The translations under genes were made by a program, and so were the position numbers. From VRUE01 sp963715625 (GTDB lineage Bacteria > Actinomycetota > Thermoleophilia > Solirubrobacterales > 70-9), in NCBI GenBank assembly GCA_963715625.1, contig OY970260.1, positions 372,001-436,000 on the forward strand: a stretch of DNA of 64,000 nucleotides, given 5' to 3'. This document shows positions 48,207 through 55,644 of this stretch, piece after piece; position 1 is the stretch's first letter, and each line of letters starts with the position of its first letter. The notes below the pieces were generated by a model that was not told the origin of the DNA, made no database searches, and saw nothing but the letters and a program-made list of their open reading frames with translations.

Positions 48207-49193
48207 CTAACTCGGCCGGGCGAGGCTGAGGGCGTAGTCGCCGGCCCCGTCGGTGAACCAGCCGCTCATCGTCAGGCCGGCCTCCTCGTAGACGTCCTCC
48301 AGGCGCTCCTGGGTGAACTTGGAGGAGATCTCCGTCCGCATCTCCTCGCCGGCGGCGAAGCCGACCGCCATGTCGAGCTCCTCGAGGCGGATCGTCTGCT
48401 CGGCGAGCGAGCGCAGGCGGATGTCCATCCGAGCCTCGCCGGGGTCGTAGCGGGCGACGTGCTCGAAGGCGTCGAGGTCGAAGTCGGCTCCGAGCTCGCG
48501 GTTGAGCACCAGCAGGACGTTCTTGTTGAACTCGGCCGTGATGCCGAACGAGTCGTCGTAGGCTGCCTCGAGCCGCTCCGGCTCCTTGACCAGGTCGGTG
48601 CCCAGGAGGAGGCGGTCCCCAGGGGTCATCAGGCCTGCGAGCCGAGCGAGGAAGTCGTGCCGCGCCGCGGGGTAGAGGTTGCCGATCGTGCCACCGAGGA
48701 AGGCGACCAGCCGGCTGCCCCCTTCGTCGGGGATGCGCTCGAGGTCATGCTCGAAGTCGCAGACGAGGCCGCGCACCGTGAGGCCGGGGTACTCCTCGAC
48801 CAGCGACTCGGCGGTCTCGTGGGTGATCTCCTCGGAGATGTCGACCGGCACGTAGGTCTGCAGGCAGCCGGCGTCGCGCATCGCGCTGAGCAGGTGGCGG
48901 GTCTTCGCGGCCGAGCCTGAGCCGAGCTCAACCAGCGTCTGCGGCCCCCCGGCCGCGGCAACGATCTCGCCGGCCCGCTCGCCGAGGATCGAGCGCTCGG
49001 CCCGGGTCGGGTAGTACTCGGGCAGCTCGGTGATCTGCTCGAAGAGCTGGGAGCCGCGCTCGTCGTAGAAGTACTTCGGCGCCAGCTCCTTGGGGTCGGT
49101 CGAGAGGCCGGCACGGATGTCACGCCGCATCCTCGCGCCGCCGTCGGCGTCGAGATGGACCTCGATCTCGATCGGGGGCTCGGTCGTCGTCAT
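48207..49193 (-). CDS. egtD: L-histidine N-alpha-methyltransferase EgtD
   Basis: Trimethylates histidine to hercynine, the first step in ergothioneine synthesis. A DUF2260-type methyltransferase of 328 residues: YFYDERGSQLFEQITELPEY near 40, SAM motif LVELGSGSAAKTRHLLSAM near 85, YVPVDISEEITHETAESLVE, and the His-pocket region ITAEFNKNVLLVLNRELGAD with the conserved Asn and Glu positions near 210 and 280. The ATG is one base after the egtB stop, so the pair is co-translated. egtA and egtC are not adjacent. Confidence 0.93.
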   Translation of the reverse strand: MTTTEPPIEIEVHLDADGGARMRRDIRAGLSTDPKELAPKYFYDERGSQLFEQITELPEYYPTRAERSILGERAGEIVAAAGGPQTLVELGSGSAAKTRHLLSAMRDAGCLQTYVPVDISEEITHETAESLVEEYPGLTVRGLVCDFEHDLERIPDEGGSRLVAFLGGTIGNLYPAARHDFLARLAGLMTPGDRLLLGTDLVKEPERLEAAYDDSFGITAEFNKNVLLVLNRELGADFDLDAFEHVARYDPGEARMDIRLRSLAEQTIRLEELDMAVGFAAGEEMRTEISSKFTQERLEDVYEEAGLTMSGWFTDGAGDYALSLARPS

Positions 49194-49194
49194 C

Positions 49195-50370
49195 TCACAC
49201 ATCCCTCGCGCAGCGCAGGCCGGAGAAGATCTGCCGGCGCTGCGGCAGGTCCCAGTTGCGGAAGCTCGGCCGCATGACGCTCGGGTGGGTCGCCCAGGAG
49301 CCCCCGCGCAGCACCTTGTAGGTGTCGCCGAAGAAGACCTCGGAGTACTCGCGGTAGGGGAACGCCTCGAAGCCGGGGTAGGCGAGGAAGTTCGAGGACG
49401 TCCACTCCCAGACCCGGCTGGTGCCCTGCAGCCGCGGCGAGGCCGCCTCCCACTCGGCCTCGCTCGGCAGCCGCTTGCCGGCCCAGCGGGCGAGCGCGTC
49501 GGCCTCCTGCCAGGAGACGTGGGCGACGGGCTCGGCGGGGTCGACCGGCTCGCGGCGCCCCATCGCGGTGCGCACCCAGCTCTCGCCATCTTTCTCCCAA
49601 TGCATCGGCGGCTCCGCGCCCGTCTCTTCGACGAAGCGGATGTAGGCGCCGTTGGAGACCGGGGCCCGGTCGATCTCGAACGCCGCCAGCTCAACCGTGT
49701 GGCACGGCCGCTCGTTGTCGTAGGCGAAGCCGTTGGCGGGCGCACCGACCTCGTAGGCGCCGCCCTCGATGCGGATCGCCCCCGGGGCGCGGGGCATCTC
49801 TCGAACGGGCGGATACTCAAAGCGCCGGGCCAATTGGCCCGGCGCTTGTCCGGGCGAGAGATGCCCCGCGCCCCGGGACACCCCACTCGCCTCGGGCAGC
49901 CAATATCCGTCGACCATCTGCAGCAGCTGCAGCATGGTCTCGTTGTGCTGGAGCTCGTGGGCGATCAGCATCTCGTAGACGAATCCGTCGCGCAGCAGCG
50001 GGTCCTCGGCGGAAGGCCCGATCTCGACCTCCTCCAGCACTTCGAGCGTGCGCTCGCGCACGTCGGCAAGGTAGGAGCGCAGCTCGGCATCGCGCAGGAT
50101 CGGCAGCTCGCCGCGCGTGCGGCGCGGGTTCTCGATCGCGTCGTAGAGGCGACCCAGCTCGCCGTGCAGCGACTCGCGCCCGCCGACCCTCTGCACCAGC
50201 CAGAGCTCCTCGAAGTTGGCGATGTGGCCGAGATCCCAGGCGAGCGGGCTGAGGATCGGCGAGTAGACGCGGTTCAGCTGCTCGTCGTCGAGGGGAGCTA
50301 CCAGCTCCAGCGTGCGGCGACGAGCCTCGGCGAGACGTTCCGCGATCGCTTCCTTGGAGCTGGGCGTCAC
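49195..50370 (-). CDS. egtB: Hercynine oxygenase EgtB with an in-frame palindromic insertion
   Basis: An iron enzyme that joins gamma-glutamylcysteine (or cysteine) to hercynine. The DinB-like helical domain holds the iron ligands LGHIANFEELWLVQRV and HELQHNETMLQLLQMVDGYW, and the FGE-sulfatase domain holds VWEWTSSNFLAYPGFEAFPY and LRGGSWATHPSVMRPSFRNW, ending SGLRCARDV. Between LPEASGVS and GAIRIEGGAYEVGAP an extra stretch of about 33 residues corresponds to the palindrome at 49781-49877. GTG 50370 is preferred; the frame is open to an ATG at 50481 inside another palindrome. Confidence 0.9.
   Translation of the reverse strand: MTPSSKEAIAERLAEARRRTLELVAPLDDEQLNRVYSPILSPLAWDLGHIANFEELWLVQRVGGRESLHGELGRLYDAIENPRRTRGELPILRDAELRSYLADVRERTLEVLEEVEIGPSAEDPLLRDGFVYEMLIAHELQHNETMLQLLQMVDGYWLPEASGVSRGAGHLSPGQAPGQLARRFEYPPVREMPRAPGAIRIEGGAYEVGAPANGFAYDNERPCHTVELAAFEIDRAPVSNGAYIRFVEETGAEPPMHWEKDGESWVRTAMGRREPVDPAEPVAHVSWQEADALARWAGKRLPSEAEWEAASPRLQGTSRVWEWTSSNFLAYPGFEAFPYREYSEVFFGDTYKVLRGGSWATHPSVMRPSFRNWDLPQRRQIFSGLRCARDV
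49781..49877. repeat. 97 bp nested palindrome in frame inside egtB
   Basis: Outer arms of 23 bp (49781-49803 and 49855-49877) are exact complements, and inside lies a perfect 28 bp palindrome (49820-49847) centred on CAATTG. It codes for a Pro/Arg/Gly-rich peptide between two normal parts of EgtB and keeps the frame open. Confidence 0.88.
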
Positions 50371-50461
50371 CTCGGTGGCGATGCCCGAAACCCTAGCGAG
50401 GTCAGATTGCCGGAACGTGAATCTGCCCGATCCCGGACCCCGAAGGAGGCCCGCTCCGGAC

Positions 50462-50502
50462 AGAACTGTATTCGCCGTCATATAGACGGCGAATACAGTT
50501 CT
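50462..50502. repeat. 41 bp palindrome upstream of egtB
   Basis: Two perfect 18 bp arms (AGAACTGTATTCGCCGTC and its complement) around the 5-base loop ATATA. It lies four bases from the stop of the TadE-like gene and before egtB. It could end the TadE-like transcript or be an egtB leader hairpin. It has the same architecture as the element at 21048-21094 but a different sequence. Confidence 0.75.
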
Positions 50503-50505
50503 CGC

Positions 50506-51432
50506 TCAACTCGTCCCCTCCGCCTCTGGATCGCGCCAGACGCGCTTGGCCCAGGGTGGGGTGATCGCGAAGCGAGCCTGACTTGCGGCGGCGACTGGCT
50601 CCAGGGGGATCAGGTGAACCCGGTTGCGCGGGGTGAGGCGTTCGGTGCGGGGGGTGCCGTCGGCGTTGCCGGCGTGGCTGCCGCCGGATACCAGGAGGAC
50701 ACGGGTCTCGGGGCCCCAGCCGTTATGCGGCCGCAGGCCAAGGGCCTCGGCGACGTCCTTGAGCGGGCCGATGCCGGCGTCCGACCCCCAGTTGGCCGCA
50801 CTCTGGCCGTGGTTGTAGCCGTTGTGGGAGGAGGCGCGCTCGTCGACTGAGCCGTCGGGCCGGATGCGGATCTGCACGCCCTCCCAGTCATCGCGGTGGT
50901 ACCCCTTCGCGCCGACGATCGGGACCCCGCGCATGGTGGCGGAATCCGCGTAGTAGGTCCAGTACTGGATGTAGAGGTTTCCCGCCCGCGGGCCCGAGCA
51001 GTCGGCGCCGGCCGCCTCGGTGTCCTCGATCGCATCGGGGCGGCAATCGACCACGTGGACGAACGCCGTCACCGGCAGGCCGGCATCGCTGCGGCGGACG
51101 TAGCCCTGCTCCGCCCCGTCGCCGCAGTCCGTGCTGCGGCAGCGGCGGAAGTCAACCGGCACCGCCCGCGACCCGCGCTCGAAGAGGAGCGAGGGCATGT
51201 GCGCGCGCACCAGCCTCCCGACCTCGGTCCCGTACTCGGCGATCAGCACCGGTTCGTCCCCGCACCGATCCGCCAGCGCCGCCGCACAGAGGACCCGCGA
51301 GGCGATCGCCTGCGCCAGCGCCGCCCCTGGCACCCGCACGCCGGCAGCGAGCAGCCCAGCCATCAGCAGCCCAACGACACACAGGATCCCCACCCACTCC
51401 ACAGTCCCCTGCCCCCGCTCGCATCGGCGCAT
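50506..51432 (-). CDS. TadE-like anchored protein with NPP1-like domain, 308 aa
   Basis: The N-terminus RGQGTVEWVGILCVVGLLMA is a TadE/pseudopilin-like membrane segment. The large outside part, with five or more Cys residues, has YIQYWTYYADS near 160, then GYHRDDWEGVQIRIRPDG near 185 and ASSHNGYNHGQ near 210. HRxDWE is the catalytic-type heptapeptide of the NPP1 (necrosis and ethylene-inducing peptide) fold, and the following Ser-His-Asn-Gly-Tyr fits that fold too. Such proteins in bacteria are poorly studied. It follows the transhydrogenase genes, separated from them by a palindrome. Confidence 0.6.
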   Translation of the reverse strand: MRRCERGQGTVEWVGILCVVGLLMAGLLAAGVRVPGAALAQAIASRVLCAAALADRCGDEPVLIAEYGTEVGRLVRAHMPSLLFERGSRAVPVDFRRCRSTDCGDGAEQGYVRRSDAGLPVTAFVHVVDCRPDAIEDTEAAGADCSGPRAGNLYIQYWTYYADSATMRGVPIVGAKGYHRDDWEGVQIRIRPDGSVDERASSHNGYNHGQSAANWGSDAGIGPLKDVAEALGLRPHNGWGPETRVLLVSGGSHAGNADGTPRTERLTPRNRVHLIPLEPVAAASQARFAITPPWAKRVWRDPEAEGTS

Positions 51433-51518
51433 GCCTGCTTAAGCCGCACCGAAGCACTTCTCTCCCCCCAAGGCGGAGCACCACGGCCGAGATCCAGCCA
51501 ACCGTGCGTCGGTGACAA

Positions 51519-51586
51519 GGCTCCGGGGGGAGCCCCTATCCAGGAACTCCCGCGAAGCGGCCTGGATAGGGGCTCCCCCCGGAGCC
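51519..51586. repeat. 68 bp palindrome after pntB
   Basis: Two perfect 26 bp arms (51519-51544 and 51561-51586) around a 16-base loop, eleven bases past the pntB stop. Likely a transcript end on the leftward strand, or a member of the dispersed palindrome group. No T-run follows it. Confidence 0.75.
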
Positions 51587-51597
51587 CTACCCCAACC

Positions 51598-53016
51598 TCA
51601 CAACTGCTGGATCTCGGCCGCGATGTCCGCCGCAGCCTGCTTGGCGTCGGCGAAGAACATCGAGGTATTAGGTTCGTAGAAGAGGTCGTTGTCGATGCCG
51701 GCGAAGCCGGGGCTGAGCGAGCGCTTGATCACGATCACCTGCTGGGCCTGGTCGACTTCGATGATCGGCATGCCGGCGATCGGGCTGTCGGGATCGTTTT
51801 TCGCAGCCGGGTTGGTGACGTCGTTGGCGCCGACTACGACCGCGACGTCGGTGCGCGGCATCTCCGGGTTGATCTCCTCCATCTCCCTCAGCTGCTCGTA
51901 TGGCACGTCGGCCTCGGCGAGCAGCACGTTCATGTGGCCGGGCATGCGGCCGGCCACCGGGTGGATCGCGTAGCTGACCGTGACGCCGCGCTTCTCCAGC
52001 TCGTCGGCGACCTCCTTGATCGCGTGCTGGGCCTGGGCGACGGCGAGGCCGTAGCCGGGCACGATCACGACCGAGTCGGCGTAGGCGAGCTTGATCGCCG
52101 CGTCCTGGGCGCCGATCGAGACGTGCGGGCGTTCCTCGGTACTGCCGGCGGCGCCACCCGCGGGCGCGCCGCCGAAGCCGGCGAAGAGGACGTTGCCGAC
52201 CGAGCGGTTCATCGCGGTTGCCATCTCCATCGTCAGGATCGTTCCCGAGGAGCCGACCAGGGTGCCGGCGACGATCAGCGCGACGTTGTCGAGTGCGAAC
52301 CCGGCAGCGGCGGCGGAGAGGCCGGTGAAGGCGTTCAGCAGCGAGATCACCACCGGCATGTCGGCGCCGCCGATCGGCAGCACGACGAGGTTGCCGAGCA
52401 ACCCGGCGGCGAGCAGGATCGCGATGAAGATCGCCTGGCTGGGATCGTCGTTGTTGACCGCGATGTCGACGCAGGCGACGACGATGCCGATCAGCAGCAC
52501 AGCGTTGATCACCTGCTGGCCGGGGACCGCGAGCGGCCGGGTCGGGATCAGGTCCTGGAGCTTGGCGAAGGCGATGTTCGAGCCCCAGAAGGAGACCGAG
52601 CCGACGACCGCGGCGAAGAGGACCGGGATCAGCTCGTCGAGCGGGATCTCGTGGCCGAGCGAGATCCCGTGGCGGATCTCCGACCAGGCGATCAGGGCGA
52701 CGGCGCCGCCGCCGACGCCGTTGTAGAGGGCGACCATCTGCGGCATCTCGGTCATCTGGACGCGAATCGAGGCGATCACGCCGACCGCGGTGCCGATGCC
52801 GAGCCCGAGCGCGATCAGGCCCCAGTTGCCGATCCCGTCGAGCAGCAGCGTGGTGACGACGGCGACCGCCATGCCGACGGCGGCGACCAGGTTGCCCTGC
52901 TTCGCCGTCGTCGGGTGGGTGCCGCGGCGCACCCCGATGATGAAGAGCGAGAAGGCGACGATGTAGAGCGCGGTGGCTGCGTCGCCGCCCGGCTCGAACA
53001 CTGCGAGCGGGCTCAC
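51598..53016 (-). CDS. pntB: Proton-translocating NAD(P) transhydrogenase beta subunit
   Basis: A 472-residue protein with about nine membrane helices (for example ALIVAGTLVGSSGTILTMEM) and a C-terminal NADP-binding domain III from about 300: VVIVPGYGLAVAQAQHAIKE, AGRMPGHMNVLLAEADVPYE, and VVVGANDVTNPAAKNDPDSP. It uses the proton gradient to drive hydride transfer from NADH to NADP+. It overlaps the alpha-2 gene by four bases. Length is normal. Confidence 0.95.
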   Translation of the reverse strand: MSPLAVFEPGGDAATALYIVAFSLFIIGVRRGTHPTTAKQGNLVAAVGMAVAVVTTLLLDGIGNWGLIALGLGIGTAVGVIASIRVQMTEMPQMVALYNGVGGGAVALIAWSEIRHGISLGHEIPLDELIPVLFAAVVGSVSFWGSNIAFAKLQDLIPTRPLAVPGQQVINAVLLIGIVVACVDIAVNNDDPSQAIFIAILLAAGLLGNLVVLPIGGADMPVVISLLNAFTGLSAAAAGFALDNVALIVAGTLVGSSGTILTMEMATAMNRSVGNVLFAGFGGAPAGGAAGSTEERPHVSIGAQDAAIKLAYADSVVIVPGYGLAVAQAQHAIKEVADELEKRGVTVSYAIHPVAGRMPGHMNVLLAEADVPYEQLREMEEINPEMPRTDVAVVVGANDVTNPAAKNDPDSPIAGMPIIEVDQAQQVIVIKRSLSPGFAGIDNDLFYEPNTSMFFADAKQAAADIAAEIQQL

Positions 53017-53333
53017 TTGCCGCTCCCGGGTTTAGCCTCCGGATCGGCCTTGGGCTTCGGCTTTTTCGAGAACATGCCGAGCATCCGGTCGGTGACCATG
53101 AAGCCGCCGACGATGTTGATCGCGCCGAAGGCGATCGCGATCGTGCCGATCGTGTACTCGAGGCCGTCGTTGGCGAAGCCGACGACGATCAGCCCGCCGA
53201 GCATGACGATGCCGTGGATCGCGTTGGTCTGCGACATCAGCGGCGTGTGCAGGGTCGTCGGCACCTTCGAGATCACCTCGAAGCCGACAAAGGCGGCGAG
53301 GACGAAGATCGTGATCTCGGTCATCAGGCTCAT
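53013..53333 (-). CDS. pntA2: NAD(P) transhydrogenase alpha-2 membrane subunit
   Basis: A 106-residue membrane protein with three or four helices: ITIFVLAAFVGFEVISKVP, then the conserved TPLMSQTNAIHGIVMLGGLI and YTIGTIAIAFGAINIVGGFM. This is the membrane part of the split alpha subunit (PntAB). It ends in a Lys/Pro-rich tail. Its stop overlaps the pntB start. A 47 bp palindrome separates it from the alpha-1 gene upstream. Confidence 0.93.
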   Translation of the reverse strand: MSLMTEITIFVLAAFVGFEVISKVPTTLHTPLMSQTNAIHGIVMLGGLIVVGFANDGLEYTIGTIAIAFGAINIVGGFMVTDRMLGMFSKKPKPKADPEAKPGSGK

Positions 53334-53351
53334 ACCGACCCCCCTCCCACC

Positions 53352-53398
53352 TTCCGGTGCGCTTTATGTCGGTATAGGCCATAAAAGGCGCACCGGAA
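53352..53398. repeat. 47 bp palindrome, family 1 copy 3, inside the pnt operon
   Basis: Begins TTCCGGTGCGCTTTATG and ends GGCGCACCGGAA, with a diverged centre (TCGGTATAGGCCATAAAA) compared with copies at 22768 and 47169. It lies between the alpha-1 stop (53401) and the alpha-2 start (53333), so it is inside an operon and cannot be a strong terminator. Confidence 0.82.
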
Positions 53399-53400
53399 GC

Positions 53401-54519
53401 TCATTTGGCGGCCCTCTCGTTGCGAATCTCGCCGCCGTGGGTGATGCAGGCGGCGGCGACGATGTCGTCCTCGAAGTCGAGCGTCAGCTCGCCCTCCTCG
53501 GAGACCAGCAGGCCGAGCAGGTTCTCGAGGTTCTTGGCGTAGAGCTGGGAGGCGGGCCGGGGCATCTCGCCGGCGAGGTTGCGCGGGCCGATCACCTTGA
53601 CGCCGTTCTCGACTACGGTCTCCCCCGGCTGCGTCAGCTCGCAGTTGCCGCCTGTCTCGGCGGCGAGGTCGACGATCACCGAGCCGGGCTGCATGCCGCG
53701 CACGGCCTCGGCGGTGATCAGCAGCGGCGCCGGGCGCCCCGGGATCGCCGCGGTGGTGACGATCACGTCCTGTTTGACGGCGTTCTCGCCGAGCGCGTCG
53801 CGCACCTGGGCGTTCTCCTCGTCGGTGAGGGGGCGCGCGTAGCCGCCCTCGCCCTCGGCGTCGGGGATGAAGTCGAGCTCGAGCGGGCGGCCGCCGAGCG
53901 AGGCGATCTGCTCCCAGGCGGCGCGGCGGATGTCGAAGCCGGTGACGATCGCGCCGAGGCGCTTCGCCGTGGCGACGGCCTGCAGGCCCGCGACGCCGGC
54001 GCCGAGGACGAGCACCTTTGTCGGCGGGACCGTGCCCGCGGCGGTGGTCATCATGCCGAAGAAGCGGCCCGACTCGCGGGCGGCGATCAGGGTCGCGGCG
54101 TAGCCCGCCGCGGCGGCCTGCGAGGAGAGCGCGTCCATCGCCTGGGCGCGGGTGGTCCGCGGGATCGCCTCCATCGCGAAGCTGGTGACCCCGGCCCCGG
54201 CCAGCGCCTTGTTGGTCTCGGCCGCGGTCCAGGGCGAGAGGTGGCCGATCAGGACCTGACCGGACCGGAGGCGACCGATCTCCTCCGTGGAAGGGGCGGC
54301 GACGCGAAGGACGACGTCGGCGCCCCACGTAACCTCGCCCTCGACGACGTCGGCGCCGGCCTCCTCGTACTGGGAGTCCGGGTGGCCGGCGGCCTCGCCG
54401 GCACCGGACTCGACCAGCACCTGCACCTTCTCGTTCGAGGCGAGGGACTTGACGACGTCAGGGACGAGCGCGACCCGGCGCTCCCCCTCGGCGGTCTCTT
54501 TTGGAACTCCGATCTTCAT
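53401..54519 (-). CDS. pntA1: NAD(P) transhydrogenase alpha-1 subunit
   Basis: A 372-residue soluble NAD(H)-binding subunit: start MKIGVPKETAEGERRVALVP, LIGHLSPWTAAETNKALAGA near 90, the Rossmann loop VLVLGAGVAGLQAVATAKRL near 170, and SVIVDLAAETGGNCELTQPG near 280. Closely related to alanine dehydrogenase. The partner subunits are encoded directly downstream. The start ATG is preceded by a 35-base gap from the next leftward gene. Confidence 0.94.
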   Translation of the reverse strand: MKIGVPKETAEGERRVALVPDVVKSLASNEKVQVLVESGAGEAAGHPDSQYEEAGADVVEGEVTWGADVVLRVAAPSTEEIGRLRSGQVLIGHLSPWTAAETNKALAGAGVTSFAMEAIPRTTRAQAMDALSSQAAAAGYAATLIAARESGRFFGMMTTAAGTVPPTKVLVLGAGVAGLQAVATAKRLGAIVTGFDIRRAAWEQIASLGGRPLELDFIPDAEGEGGYARPLTDEENAQVRDALGENAVKQDVIVTTAAIPGRPAPLLITAEAVRGMQPGSVIVDLAAETGGNCELTQPGETVVENGVKVIGPRNLAGEMPRPASQLYAKNLENLLGLLVSEEGELTLDFEDDIVAAACITHGGEIRNERAAK

Positions 54520-54554
54520 GGTCGGGATGCGGCGCGGGAGATTATGCGATCCGG

Positions 54555-55616
54555 CTAGACCGATGCGCTGACGCCGGTCATCGAGGCCAGGCGCTGCAGG
54601 GTGTGCAGTTGCTGGTCGCGCTCGGCGTGGACCGGGGAGACGATCAGGCGGTCGATCCCGGCGCCGCGGAAGCGCTCGACCCGCTCCGCCACCTCGGACT
54701 CCGTGCCGACCAGCGAGGTCGCCTCGACGACCTCGTCGGGGACGGCCTCGAAGGCACCGGCGCGGTCGCCGTCCTGGAAGCGCCGCTGGACCTCGTCGGC
54801 GACCTCGCCGAAGCCGAAGCGGTGGGCGAGGTCGACGTAGAAGTTGGTCTTGCGGCTGCCCATGCCGCCGAAGTAGAGGACGAGACCGGCCTTGACCACG
54901 GCCTTCGCCGCATCGAGGTCGCCGTCGATCGCGACCTGAAGCGAGGGCGAGACCTCGAGGTCGGAGCGCTGCCGCCCGCCCTTGGCGAAGCCCGCCTCCA
55001 GGTGCTCGCCCCAGGTCTGCTGGAAGGCGTCGACGCTGAAGAAGATCGGGATCCAGCCGTCGGCGATCTCAGCCGCCATCTCGACCGACTTGCGGCCGAT
55101 CGCGCCGACGAAGACCGGGATCCGGTTGCGCTCGGGGTGGAAGTTGAGCTTCAGCGCCTTTCCCTCGCCGCCGGGCAGCGGCAGCTGGTAGTGGGTGCCC
55201 TGGCGATCGAGCGGCCCTTCGCGGGCGACGATCTCGCGCACGACTTCGATGTACTCGCGGGTGCGCCCCCAGGGCTTGGCGTAGGGCACCCCGTACCAGC
55301 CTTCGGAGACCTGCGGGCCGGAGGGGCCGAAGCCGAAGAGGAAGCGGCCACCGGAGAGCTTGTCGATCGTCGCGCCGGCCATCGCCGCCGCGGCCGGCGG
55401 GCGCGCCGGCACCTGCATGATCGCGGCCCCGAGGTTGATCCTCTCGGTCTGCCCGGCCAGCCAGGCGAGCACGCTGACCACGTCGGAGCCGTAGGACTCC
55501 GCCGCCCAGGCCGACTCGTAGCCGGCAGCCTCGGCGGCGCGGACCACCTCGAGGGCGTCCTCGCCCGCCGGGCCGATGCCCCAGTAGCCGAGGTTGAGTC
55601 CGAGCTTCAGTGCCAT
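54555..55616 (-). CDS. Luciferase-like F420-dependent oxidoreductase
   Basis: 353 residues of the LLM family: start LKLGLNLGYWGIGPAGEDAL, then GYESAWAAESYGSDVVSVLA near 35, INLGAAIMQVPARPPAAAAM near 60, GGRFLFGFGPSGPQVSEGWY near 100, and RIPVFVGAIGRKSVEMAAEI near 170. The pattern is that of mycobacterial F420-dependent oxidoreductases acting on unknown substrates. It begins 28 bp from the divergent P-type ATPase gene. It ends 35 bases before the pnt operon on the same strand and may be co-transcribed with it. Confidence 0.88.
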   Translation of the reverse strand: MALKLGLNLGYWGIGPAGEDALEVVRAAEAAGYESAWAAESYGSDVVSVLAWLAGQTERINLGAAIMQVPARPPAAAAMAGATIDKLSGGRFLFGFGPSGPQVSEGWYGVPYAKPWGRTREYIEVVREIVAREGPLDRQGTHYQLPLPGGEGKALKLNFHPERNRIPVFVGAIGRKSVEMAAEIADGWIPIFFSVDAFQQTWGEHLEAGFAKGGRQRSDLEVSPSLQVAIDGDLDAAKAVVKAGLVLYFGGMGSRKTNFYVDLAHRFGFGEVADEVQRRFQDGDRAGAFEAVPDEVVEATSLVGTESEVAERVERFRGAGIDRLIVSPVHAERDQQLHTLQRLASMTGVSASV

Positions 55617-55644
55617 CCGGGGCGGACCCTATTGAATAGGCGCC

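Noticed and set aside
50896..54558. 1220-codon rightward frame across the pnt operon
   Set aside because: Antisense shadow of three clear transhydrogenase subunit genes and a neighbour; composition is that of reversed GC-rich codons.
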